Assembly: GCA_910577585.1 (NCBI GenBank)
Contig: CAJTNN010000016.1
Span: forward strand, 1 to 63,171
DNA length: 63,171 nt
Direction: 5' to 3'
From: an uncultured Muribaculaceae bacterium
GTDB lineage: Bacteria > Bacteroidota > Bacteroidia > Bacteroidales > Muribaculaceae
In this document: piece by piece, positions 46,292 through 54,594 of the stretch
Layout of the letters: every line of letters begins with the position of its first letter
How positions within the stretch are numbered: position 1 is the stretch's first letter
Position numbers and translations under genes: made by a program
The notes under the pieces: generated by a model
Seen by the model: the letters and a program-made list of their open reading frames with translations, nothing else
Databases searched by the model: none
Told to the model about the DNA's origin: nothing

Positions 46292-48697
46292 ATGGAAAAG
46301 AATGCTCAGACAGCAGTCATTCAGGATGATTCGATGGCTTTCTCGCTGAAAGACTTCATATTCTCCTGCCTTGCCCAATGGAAGTGGTTTGTGTTGTCGG
46401 TGATTTTCTTTGTGGCCGTGGGCTTCTTCTACGTGATGAGGCAGCAGCCCGTATATTCCCGCACGATGTCGGTCCTGATTCAGGACAACAACAACACCGG
46501 CGGCCTCAATGTGGCCAGCGCCTTCAAGGAGTTCGGCATGGGCACAGCCGGAGCCAACGTCTACAACGAGCTTATCTCGCTGCAGTCGCCGGCTGTGATG
46601 TATGAGGTGGTCAAGCGTCTTGACCTCAACATCAATGTCACCCGCATGGGATTCCCCCGTGTGACCACACTCTATGGCAAGAACTCGCCGATGGAGGTTG
46701 TATACCCCGATCTTAACGACGCCACCAACTGCAAGCTTGAGATGATTCTTCAGCCCGACGACAGCTATGTGCTCACCAAATTCCTCACCGTGCTCCCCGA
46801 CGGTACCAAAATCAAGGATGACTATGAGGTGAAGGGTAAGCTCGGCTTTGCCGAGGTTAAGACCCCGGTGGGCAAATTCATCTTCCGTCCGAACGGTGCT
46901 TACACCAACAATCGTGAAGAGGAGGTGCGCATCGTCATCAACGTCGGTTCGATTCCTGCCGCAGTAGAGAAATATGTCACCAAGCTCAAGGGTGACCTCG
47001 CCAATGCCGACGCCCAGGTAATCGACCTCACCATAGATGATGTCAATGTAGAGCGCGCCACCAACATCCTCAACACCGTCGTGGAGGTCTACAACGAATT
47101 CTGGGTGCGCGACAAGAACCGTATGGCTGTGGCCACTTCGGTGTTTATCAACGACCGTCTCGCCACACTGGTCAATGAGCTCCGCGATGTCGACACCGAT
47201 ATCGCCGACTACCAGTCAGAGCACATGATGCCAGATCTGGAGCAGACGGCCAAGATGTATATCGACCAGAGTACTCAGGTGAGCCAGGAACTCCTGGAGA
47301 TGAACAATCAGCTCGCCATGGCCAAATACATACGCGACTATATCGCCAATCCCTCGAATGCCAATTCTGTAGTGCCCGTCAACACAGGCATGGGAAGCCA
47401 GGCACTTGAGAAGCTGATTGCCGACTACAATACCCTAATGCTCACCCGCAATAATCTCCTCTCAAATTCAAGTGAGGAGAACCCGATTGTGGCCGACTAC
47501 AACACCCAGCTCAAGGGGATGCGCGAGTCGCTCATCAAGTCGGTCAATGCGCAGGTAGGAGCCCTGCAGACTAATCTCAAAGGACTCGAGGCCGCTGAGG
47601 GCAACAATAAATCGCAGCTCGCCGCCACACCTAACCAGGCCAAATACCTCGGCAGTGTGAAGCGCGACCAGGCCATCAAGGAGGCCCTCTACCTCTTCCT
47701 GCTCCAGAAGCGTGAGGAGAATGACATATCGCAGGCCTTCAACGCCTACAACACCCGCATCATCACTCCACCCTACGGCCAGCGTGCACCGATTGCCCCG
47801 CGCAAGTTTGTGACACTCTTCATCTGCGCCGTGCTCGGCCTGATGCTTCCGGCAGTGGTGCTCTACTTCATCGTCGTATGCGACACCAAGGTGCGCGGAC
47901 GCCGCGACATGGAGAATCTGCCGATACCCTTCGCCGGCGAAATCCCGCAGATCGGCAGTCGCCGACGCATCCGCCGACTCTTCCAGAGCCGCAAGAAGCG
48001 CCAGCAGGAGATCGACACTCCGAAGCCTATCGTGCAGGAGGGGAAACGCGACGTGCCCAACGAGGCATTCCGCGTGGTGCGAAGCAATATCGACCTCATG
48101 ATGGAGAAGGATGGCAAGCATCCGGTGCTGATGGTGACATCATTCAATCCCGGCAGCGGAAAGTCGTTTGTAGCCTACAACCTCGGAGCCTCCTTCTCGC
48201 TCAAGCGCAAGCGTGTGCTGCTTATCGACGGTGACCTGCGCCATGGCTCCCTCTCAACCTATGTGGGCTCGCCGAGCCGAGGTCTGGCAGCTTATCTGAC
48301 AGGCAAGGTCGACGATGTGAGCCGCATCGCCTACCCCGTAGAGGGATTCAACGACTTCGACATTATCCCCATCGGCAAGCGTCCGCCAAACCCCGCCGAG
48401 CTGCTTGAGGGTGACCGCTTCGGAGAGCTGCTCGACGCAGTGCGCGACAAGTACGACGTCATCATGGTCGACTGTCCGCCGGTGAATGTGGTGGTCGACA
48501 CCCAGCTGCTCAACCGTTATGCCGATGCCACTCTCTTTGTGGTGCGCGCCGGACTTCTCGACCGCAAGGCGATACCCGACCTCACCACTCTCTACAACGA
48601 GAAGAAGCTGCGCCGCATGAGCATCCTGCTCAACGGCACGGAGGCAGCCCACAGCTCATACTACACTTACGGCAACTATCAGTCGCTTGAAGAATAA
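46292..48697 (+). CDS. Wzc-like polysaccharide co-polymerase / tyrosine kinase, 801 aa
   Basis: It controls chain length and export of a surface polysaccharide. A Wzz domain lies between two membrane helices (near residues 30-50 and 500-525), with coiled coil between (DVDTDIADYQSEHMMPDLEQ). A cytosolic BY-kinase domain follows, with Walker A SFNPGSGKSFVAYN, Walker A' LLIDGDLRHGS and Walker B DVIMVDCPP. The C-terminus has a Tyr cluster (SSYYTYGNYQSLEE), the usual site of autophosphorylation. Its partner phosphatase is the next gene. Confidence 0.9.
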   Translation: MEKNAQTAVIQDDSMAFSLKDFIFSCLAQWKWFVLSVIFFVAVGFFYVMRQQPVYSRTMSVLIQDNNNTGGLNVASAFKEFGMGTAGANVYNELISLQSPAVMYEVVKRLDLNINVTRMGFPRVTTLYGKNSPMEVVYPDLNDATNCKLEMILQPDDSYVLTKFLTVLPDGTKIKDDYEVKGKLGFAEVKTPVGKFIFRPNGAYTNNREEEVRIVINVGSIPAAVEKYVTKLKGDLANADAQVIDLTIDDVNVERATNILNTVVEVYNEFWVRDKNRMAVATSVFINDRLATLVNELRDVDTDIADYQSEHMMPDLEQTAKMYIDQSTQVSQELLEMNNQLAMAKYIRDYIANPSNANSVVPVNTGMGSQALEKLIADYNTLMLTRNNLLSNSSEENPIVADYNTQLKGMRESLIKSVNAQVGALQTNLKGLEAAEGNNKSQLAATPNQAKYLGSVKRDQAIKEALYLFLLQKREENDISQAFNAYNTRIITPPYGQRAPIAPRKFVTLFICAVLGLMLPAVVLYFIVVCDTKVRGRRDMENLPIPFAGEIPQIGSRRRIRRLFQSRKKRQQEIDTPKPIVQEGKRDVPNEAFRVVRSNIDLMMEKDGKHPVLMVTSFNPGSGKSFVAYNLGASFSLKRKRVLLIDGDLRHGSLSTYVGSPSRGLAAYLTGKVDDVSRIAYPVEGFNDFDIIPIGKRPPNPAELLEGDRFGELLDAVRDKYDVIMVDCPPVNVVVDTQLLNRYADATLFVVRAGLLDRKAIPDLTTLYNEKKLRRMSILLNGTEAAHSSYYTYGNYQSLEE

Positions 48698-48709
48698 AAA
48701 GTCATCAAA

Positions 48710-48724
48710 ACTTTTTACGAAAAA
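48710..48724 (+). repeat. Solo end fragment of the palindromic element family
   Basis: ACTTTTTACGAAAAA is identical to the 15 nt found near one end of the full element at 54378-54573. No second inverted end or core is found nearby. It may be a decayed copy or chance. Confidence 0.35.
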
Positions 48725-48747
48725 GATAAGACATATATAAGTAAGCC

Positions 48748-48790
48748 AGACCTCCGCGTGCCCCCCTTATGAGCCGGGCACCGGAGGTCT
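48748..48790. other. Strong hairpin after the Wzc-like gene
   Basis: AGACCTCCG pairs with CGGAGGTCT and an inner GTGCCC pairs with GGGCAC, 15 pairs with one bulged C. No T-run follows. It may be a terminator-like or leader element between the kinase and phosphatase genes. Confidence 0.7.
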
Positions 48791-48809
48791 TGGCGCTAAA
48801 TTCGGCAGT

Positions 48810-48837
48810 CTGCGCGAGGAAGTTGCACATCGCGCAG
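48810..48837. other. Second hairpin in the phosphatase leader
   Basis: CTGCGCGA (48810-48817) pairs perfectly with TCGCGCAG (48830-48837), with a 12-nt loop. It lies 30 nt before the start of the phosphatase gene and only 19 nt after the previous hairpin. Confidence 0.6.
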
Positions 48838-48867
48838 CTGCATTAACCTTTACAACTCTTTTATTTT

Positions 48868-49602
48868 ATGGGATTTTGGCCATTTAAGAAAAAAGTCGAC
48901 ACACTCCTCAAGGGTGGACTGATGCAGGGATTCACCGACTGGCACTCCCACATCCTGCCCGGCGTCGACGACGGGATACCCGATATGGAGAAATCGCTCG
49001 AAGTGCTGCAGGCCTACGAGAACATGGGTGTCAAGCGAGTGTGGCTGACACCCCACATCATGGAGGATTACCCCAACGAGACCGCGGCCCTGCGCCAGCG
49101 CTTCGATGAACTCAAGAGCCAGTGGCACGGCAATGTCGAGCTACGCCTCGCAGCCGAGAATATGCTCGACTCACTCTTCGAAGAGCGTCTCAGAGCACGC
49201 GACTTCCTGCCTATCGGCGACGAAGGGCAGCACCTGCTTGTGGAGACCTCCTACTTCAACCCGCCGATGAACTTCGACGACATGATCGACGAGATACAGA
49301 GCGCCGGATACTATCCGCTCCTTGCTCATCCTGAGCGCTACCGCTACATGAACGAAGCCGACTACAAGGACCTTCGCCGTCGCGGAGTGCTCTTTCAGAT
49401 CAATATGATGTCGACAGTAGGCATGTATGGCGAGACTGCCCGGCGCAAAGCCGAATGGTTGCTCCAGAACGGCATGGCCGAGGCCACCGGCAGCGACCTT
49501 CACCGCCTGGCCGCCACCACACGCCATCTTGGCGAGGCACCGAAAAATCGCGAAACTCTCGAGGCCCTTCTCGCAGTGGGCGCCGCCCCGAAAATCAGCT
49601 GA
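48868..49602 (+). CDS. PHP-type tyrosine-protein phosphatase (CpsB/YwqE-like), 244 aa
   Basis: It removes phosphate from the Tyr cluster of the Wzc-like kinase and so controls polymer export. Metal-binding motifs are DWHSHILPGVDDG near residue 24, LTPHIMED near 60, AHPERYRYM near 155 and GSDLHRL near 210, all typical of the PHP fold. It is cytosolic. It lies 170 bp after its probable substrate, behind two hairpins, and may therefore have its own level of control. Confidence 0.85.
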   Translation: MGFWPFKKKVDTLLKGGLMQGFTDWHSHILPGVDDGIPDMEKSLEVLQAYENMGVKRVWLTPHIMEDYPNETAALRQRFDELKSQWHGNVELRLAAENMLDSLFEERLRARDFLPIGDEGQHLLVETSYFNPPMNFDDMIDEIQSAGYYPLLAHPERYRYMNEADYKDLRRRGVLFQINMMSTVGMYGETARRKAEWLLQNGMAEATGSDLHRLAATTRHLGEAPKNRETLEALLAVGAAPKIS

Positions 49603-49727
49603 GAAAAAGGGCGTGAAATAGCCTGTGGAAAATCGCATGAAACAGAGGGTGAAGAAAGATTAAGCAACTTCACTGCGCAAGATAGCGATTCTTAACATCA
49701 GATAGCGTGAAATTACGAAAAATTTAG

Positions 49728-49735
49728 TAATTTTG
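49728..49735 (+). promoter_or_regulatory. -7 box upstream of fructose-bisphosphate aldolase
   Basis: TAATTTTG followed by CAG, 64 nt before the aldolase ATG. The -33 box is unclear. The 49603-49799 gap otherwise holds nothing recognisable. Confidence 0.6.
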
Positions 49736-49799
49736 CAGTGTCACCCCCTAACCACAGGTGTCAAAAGATTGTTATACCTATAAACACTAAATATTTATC

Positions 49800-50801
49800 A
49801 TGGTAGATTACAAAGAACTTGGCCTGGTCAACACCAAAGAGATGTTTGCCAAGGCTGTGCACGGAGGCTATGCCATTCCGGCGTTCAACTTCAACAACAT
49901 GGAGCAGCTTCAGGCCATCATAAAGGCAGCTGCCGACACAAAATCTCCCGTAATTCTTCAGGTATCAAAGGGCGCACGCAACTACGCCAACCCCATCCTG
50001 CTCCGCTACATGGCCCAGGGTGCCGTTGACTATGCCAAGTCACTTGGCTGGGAGCATCCCCAGATCGTGCTTCACCTTGACCACGGCGATTCTTTCGAGC
50101 TCTGCAAAGACTGCATCGACCATGGCTTCTCATCTGTGATGATCGACGGCTCACATCTTCCCTACGAGGAGAATGTGGCTCTGACAAAGAAAGTGGTAGA
50201 CTACGCCCACAAATATGACGTGACTGTAGAGGGTGAGCTCGGTGTGCTCGCCGGCGTAGAGGATGAGGTAAGCTCAGACCACCACACATACACTGACCCC
50301 GAGGAGGTAATCGACTTCGTGACCCGCACCGGCTGCGATAGCCTCGCTATCTCAATCGGCACATCTCACGGCGCCTACAAGTTCACTCCCGAGCAGTGCA
50401 CACGCGACCCGAAGACCGGCCGCCTCGTGCCCCCGCCCCTGGCATTCGACGTGCTTGAAGGTGTAGAGGCCAAGCTGCCCGACTTCCCCATCGTGCTCCA
50501 CGGCTCATCTTCTGTGCCCCAGGAGTATGTAGACATCATCAACGCCAACGGTGGCAAACTTCCCGATGCAATCGGCATCCCCGAAGAGGAGCTCCGCAAG
50601 GCTGCCAAGATGGATGTCTGCAAGATCAACATCGACTCTGACAGCCGTCTGGCTATGACAGCAGCTGTGCGCAAGGTCTTCAACGAGAAGCCCGCAGAGT
50701 TCGACCCCCGCAAATATCTCGGCCCGGCTCGCGACGAGATGGAGAAGCTCTACAAGCACAAAATCATCAACGTGCTTGGCTCAGAGGGTAAGGCTGAGTA
50801 A
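49800..50801 (+). CDS. fba: Class II fructose-bisphosphate aldolase, 333 aa
   Basis: The zinc enzyme that splits fructose-1,6-bisphosphate in glycolysis and joins trioses in gluconeogenesis. Motifs are IVLHLDHGDSFELCKDCID with the metal His, VMIDGSHLPYEENV, VEGELGVLAGVEDE and VLHGSSSVPQEY. Length is normal. It is a single gene with its own promoter. Codon choice is strongly biased, as expected of a highly expressed gene. Confidence 0.95.
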   Translation: MVDYKELGLVNTKEMFAKAVHGGYAIPAFNFNNMEQLQAIIKAAADTKSPVILQVSKGARNYANPILLRYMAQGAVDYAKSLGWEHPQIVLHLDHGDSFELCKDCIDHGFSSVMIDGSHLPYEENVALTKKVVDYAHKYDVTVEGELGVLAGVEDEVSSDHHTYTDPEEVIDFVTRTGCDSLAISIGTSHGAYKFTPEQCTRDPKTGRLVPPPLAFDVLEGVEAKLPDFPIVLHGSSSVPQEYVDIINANGGKLPDAIGIPEEELRKAAKMDVCKINIDSDSRLAMTAAVRKVFNEKPAEFDPRKYLGPARDEMEKLYKHKIINVLGSEGKAE

Positions 50802-50946
50802 TCAGCTTTCGCTAACGGATGCGGGTCTGTAAGCTGACCCGTGGAGCGGGAACTTGAAATCATCCGGCATATTATGCCCCGTCAGGGTATATGAGGCCGG
50901 GTAGTAAGCGACCGCATAAGAATTTACAGCACATAATTTGTACGTA

Positions 50947-50991
50947 TATATACACACTTGAGTCGCCGCGAGGCGGCTCAAGTTGTATATA
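50947..50991. other. Long hairpin with GNRA loop before the lipocalin-like gene
   Basis: ACTTGAG/CTCAAGT, a T-G pair and CGCC/GGCG close a GCGA tetraloop. Below an internal loop TATATAC (50947-50953) pairs with GTATATA (50985-50991). It lies 26 nt before the ATG at 51017. It could end transcription from the aldolase gene or act as a leader structure. Confidence 0.75.
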
Positions 50992-51016
50992 CGCTTCACC
51001 TGAAGAAATCAAGGCG

Positions 51017-51484
51017 ATGAAATTTCAAAACCTACATCAATGGCGCCTCACCCTGCGCCCGATTCTGTCGGCGGCTCTGCCGGTGGTGGCCCTGGCTATC
51101 ATTATTTTTGCCTCAGCCTGCTCGCGCAGCAACAACATGGGTAAGCTGCATGCCATGTGGCAGGTCATGAGCATCGAGTACCCCGATGGCACGGTGACCG
51201 ATGACTTCTCACCGCGCCTGTATTATAATTTCGACCAGAATGTGGTGCAGCTATGCACCTCCGACGACCAGACCCAGTCGCAGGGTTGGTATGCCGGCAA
51301 TGTCAGCGGCGAGGATCCCGACTATATCTTCAGCTTCCCATACAACGAGACCGAATGGAACATGCTCAAGATCCAGCCCTGGGGCATTGATGAGAATCCG
51401 GCCCCGGTGCACATCCTCGAACTCGATGGCAAGACACTCCGCATGAAGCTCGGCGAGAATATCATCACCTGCAGAAAATTCTGA
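51017..51484 (+). CDS. Lipocalin-like lipoprotein, 155 aa
   Basis: The signal segment ends in FASACS, with the Cys as probable lipidation site, so it is anchored in the envelope. The remainder reads as a small beta barrel: MWQVMSIEYPDGTVTDDFSP at the start of the domain and ILELDGKTLRMKL near the end. This is the pattern of lipocalin-like domains common in Bacteroidetes. The ligand is unknown. I chose the ATG at 51017 since it begins the signal peptide; the longer frame from 50891 would run through the hairpin. The next gene starts 16 bp later. Confidence 0.7.
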   Translation: MKFQNLHQWRLTLRPILSAALPVVALAIIIFASACSRSNNMGKLHAMWQVMSIEYPDGTVTDDFSPRLYYNFDQNVVQLCTSDDQTQSQGWYAGNVSGEDPDYIFSFPYNETEWNMLKIQPWGIDENPAPVHILELDGKTLRMKLGENIITCRKF

Positions 51485-51500
51485 AAAATATACTTATCTT

Positions 51501-54005
51501 ATGAAAACCACAGTTGGAGAGATAGCACGTCTGGCCGGAGTCGAGGTGACTCCCGGCGCGGCGCAGATGGAGGTGACCGAACTGCTCACCGATTCGCGCT
51601 CTCTGATAGATCCGAAAGGCACTATTTTCTTTGCCATCCCCACTGCCACAAATGCCGGCACACGCTATATGCGCGACCTTTACGACCGTGGCGTCAGACT
51701 CTTTGTGTCGCCCGAGATTCCGGCTGATATGGCCGATGCCGCCGATGCCGTGGTGCTTCTCTCGGCTGATCCGGTAGGGCTGCTCCAGCAGGTGGCCATG
51801 CGGCGCGGCGCCATGGGTGGCGAGGTTGTGGGCATAGTCGGGTCAAAAGGTAAGACTACCCTCAAGGAATGGCTCTTTCAGCTGATGGAGCCCCTGCGTG
51901 AGGTGTCGCGCAGTCCGCGCAGCTATAACTCGCAGATAGGGGTGGCACTCTCGATGTGGAGCATTACCCCGGAGACCCGTCTGGCCCTGATTGAGGCCGG
52001 AGTGTCGTGCAGCGGCGAGATGCAGCGCCTGGCCCGCTGCATAGCTCCCGACACCGTGATAGTGTGCGACATCGATGAGATGGAACATGCCTCAGGGTTC
52101 CCCTCATTTGAGTCGAAGGTAGCCGAGAAGGTCAGCCTTGCGGCCCATGAGGGTGTGAAGAGAATTATCTATTGCGTTGACGACAAGGATGTGGCTGATG
52201 CAGTGTCGCATCTCCCCGAAGGGGTAGAGCGAGTGGGCTGGACCCTGCGGGGTGCTCAGCCGGCGCGCCTCAAGATTGAATCGGTAGAGGCCGACGCAGA
52301 ATCATCGCTGCTGAAGCGTATCCGCTACGTCTGGCAAGGCGCCGCAGACACCTTTGGCGACGAACTGTGTGTCGAGGCCCACGATGACTTCGACCTGCGC
52401 AACGCCTGCCGCGCGCTCGCCTTCATGCTGGCCGAAGGCTACGACACTGCCACAATAGCGCGCCGCTTCTCGGCTGGGCATCCGATTGCCACGCGCCTCA
52501 GCGTCAGCGACGGAGGCAACGGCTGCAGCATCGTCTATGACTCATATACATCCGACTTGTCATCGACCATACCGGCCGTAGACTTCATGATGCGCCGCCG
52601 CGTGCCCGGTCAGGAGACAGCAGTCATACTGAGCGACATGCGACATGAATCGCATGCCGACGACTCCGACTATGAGCGTCTGGCACGCATGTTGCGCCAC
52701 CGTGGCGTTGACCGCGTGATAGGGGTCGGTCCGAAACTCCTGGCGCATGCCGGTGCCTTCGGCCCTGAGGCCATCATCTTCGCCACGACAGCCGAACTCA
52801 TAGCCTGGCTGCGAGCCAATCCGCTGCGCGACTCTGTGATACTGCTCAAGGGTGCGCCCGAATATGAATTTGAAAGTGTGAAGAAGCTCCTCGAGATCCG
52901 CACCCACGAGACTGTACTTGAGGTCAATCTCGACGCCATGCTCCGCAACTACCGCTACTTCAAGAGCCATCTGCCCGCCTCATGCGGCATGATAGCCATG
53001 GTGAAGGCCTCCGGATATGGCGCAGGGAGCTACGAGATAGCCAAGACGCTGCAGGATGCAGGTGCCGCCTATCTGGCAGTGGCCGTGCTCGATGAGGGGC
53101 TTGATTTGCGCCGTCGCGGCATAACGATGCCCATCATGGTGATGAATCCCAGGGTGGCCGACTACCGCGAGATGTTCAGCAATCATCTCGAGCCTGAAAT
53201 CTACGCCCCCTCGATGCTTGAGGATGTGATAGCGCAGGCCCGGCGGTATGGTGTCACTGACTATCCGATCCATATCAAGCTCGACACCGGCATGCACCGC
53301 ATGGGCTTCCTTGGCGAAGAGCTCGATGCCTTGATGGAGCGCATCGCCGGACAGGATAATGTCAGAATATCGAGTGTATTCTCACATCTTGCCACTGCCG
53401 ATGAGCCCTCGATGAACGACTACACAGAGATGCAGCTCGAATGCTTCGACCGCTGGTCAAGCCGCATGCTTGAGCTTTCCGCCTATCCCTTCAAGCGTCA
53501 TGTGCTCAATTCTGCGGGGATACTGCGTTATCCTCAATATCATTACGACATGGCGCGCCTCGGCATAGGCCTTTACGGGGTCAACACCCTCCCTGCTGAG
53601 ATGGAGAAGCCGCTGAGTGTGGTCTCGACGCTGAAGACTGTCATAAGCTGCATCCGCGAGTGGCCGGCCGGCACTACGGTAGGTTATGCCCGTCGCGGCA
53701 AACTCGACCGGCCGGCGCGTGTGGCCACGATACCTATCGGCTATGCCGACGGCATGAACCGCCACTTCGGACGTGGGGCCGTGCGGGTGGTGGTGAATGG
53801 AAAAGAGGCACCCACGCTTGGCAATATCTGCATGGATGCCTGTATGATAGATGTCACTGGTATTGACTGCCACGAGGGGGACAGTGTGGAGATATTCGGC
53901 AATGCTGCTCCGGTAGAGCGACTCTCAGAGTGTCTCGACACAATCCCCTATGAGATTCTGACCTCGGTGTCGCCGCGTGTGAAGCGCGTATATTACCGCG
54001 AGTGA
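51501..54005 (+). CDS. MurF-alanine racemase fusion, 834 aa
   Basis: The N-terminal half is MurF, which adds D-Ala-D-Ala to UDP-MurNAc-tripeptide; the ATP loop is GIVGSKGKTTLKEW near residue 115. The C-terminal half (from about residue 470) is a PLP alanine racemase making D-Ala. Its PLP lysine is in AMVKASGYGAG (K502) and its second catalytic Tyr in TTVGYARRG, with IGYADGMNRHF after it. The fusion joins supply and use of D-Ala and is typical of Bacteroidetes. Length equals the sum of both enzymes, without a gap. Confidence 0.95.
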   Translation: MKTTVGEIARLAGVEVTPGAAQMEVTELLTDSRSLIDPKGTIFFAIPTATNAGTRYMRDLYDRGVRLFVSPEIPADMADAADAVVLLSADPVGLLQQVAMRRGAMGGEVVGIVGSKGKTTLKEWLFQLMEPLREVSRSPRSYNSQIGVALSMWSITPETRLALIEAGVSCSGEMQRLARCIAPDTVIVCDIDEMEHASGFPSFESKVAEKVSLAAHEGVKRIIYCVDDKDVADAVSHLPEGVERVGWTLRGAQPARLKIESVEADAESSLLKRIRYVWQGAADTFGDELCVEAHDDFDLRNACRALAFMLAEGYDTATIARRFSAGHPIATRLSVSDGGNGCSIVYDSYTSDLSSTIPAVDFMMRRRVPGQETAVILSDMRHESHADDSDYERLARMLRHRGVDRVIGVGPKLLAHAGAFGPEAIIFATTAELIAWLRANPLRDSVILLKGAPEYEFESVKKLLEIRTHETVLEVNLDAMLRNYRYFKSHLPASCGMIAMVKASGYGAGSYEIAKTLQDAGAAYLAVAVLDEGLDLRRRGITMPIMVMNPRVADYREMFSNHLEPEIYAPSMLEDVIAQARRYGVTDYPIHIKLDTGMHRMGFLGEELDALMERIAGQDNVRISSVFSHLATADEPSMNDYTEMQLECFDRWSSRMLELSAYPFKRHVLNSAGILRYPQYHYDMARLGIGLYGVNTLPAEMEKPLSVVSTLKTVISCIREWPAGTTVGYARRGKLDRPARVATIPIGYADGMNRHFGRGAVRVVVNGKEAPTLGNICMDACMIDVTGIDCHEGDSVEIFGNAAPVERLSECLDTIPYEILTSVSPRVKRVYYRE

Positions 54006-54051
54006 GGAGGCAAAGGGGTGCCGGGCAGCCGCCACGCGCGGCTCTGACGCC

Positions 54052-54261
54052 TCAGAGCGTGTTCTGCGAGAGAGTCTCCAGACAGCGCTGCACATCCTCT
54101 TCGGTCTTGCGCAGCTTAGTCTTGCAGTGATTCATCAGTGCAAGGGCGCGTGAGGTGTATTCGGCCAGATGGTCGATGTCGCAGTCGGGGCTCTGCATCT
54201 TGCCCACAATCTCTTCGAGGGCCGTTACGGCCTGGGTATAGGTCATGTTGTCGATATCCAT
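54052..54261 (-). CDS. xseB: Exodeoxyribonuclease VII small subunit, 69 aa
   Basis: The helical hairpin subunit that wraps the large subunit XseA. MTYTQAVTALEEIVGKMQ followed by LAEYTSRALALMNHCKTKLRK fits the family. ATG at 54261 or 54246 is likely; the longer frame to 54324 would run into the leader. It is downstream of xseA on the same strand but separated from it by a 333-bp gap holding a palindromic element. Confidence 0.85.
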   Translation of the reverse strand: MDIDNMTYTQAVTALEEIVGKMQSPDCDIDHLAEYTSRALALMNHCKTKLRKTEEDVQRCLETLSQNTL

Positions 54262-54377
54262 AATCTTGTGATTTTTAATATGCCGGTTCCGCTGCATGGT
54301 GATAGAAGCCTGCGGCGGAACCACCTTTTTTATCTAAATCAGCCGGTTGTTTTATCTAAAGTATCCGGTGTTGTTTA

Positions 54378-54573
54378 AGAAGTTGTTTAAACTTTTTACG
54401 AAAAAACATAAAATGAGGTACATTTTTTTCTTCAAGCGCAATCTTAATTAATATTTTGGCATCTTTCGACCCTCTTCATCGGTCGCGATGCCCGCATCGC
54501 TCCCTCTTCGAGAGCCGAAACCTGCTCAAAATCTTAATTAACCTTGCACTTGAAAAAAGTTTAAACAACTTCT
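54378..54573. mobile_element. MITE-like palindromic element, copy A (196 bp)
   Basis: Ends are 20-bp inverted repeats (AGAAGTTGTTTAAAC and GTTTAAACAACTTCT at the outer tips). Inside are TTCAAG/CTTGAA and ATTTTG/CAAAAT pairs. The GC-rich core of about 80 bp holds small hairpins (CGACC/GGTCG and GCGATGC/GCATCGC). The core is nearly identical to copy B at 59755-59949 in reverse orientation. The element lies between xseA and xseB in the 54262-54594 gap and has no ORF. Confidence 0.8.
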
Positions 54574-54594
54574 AATCTAAATCAGTCGGTCAGA

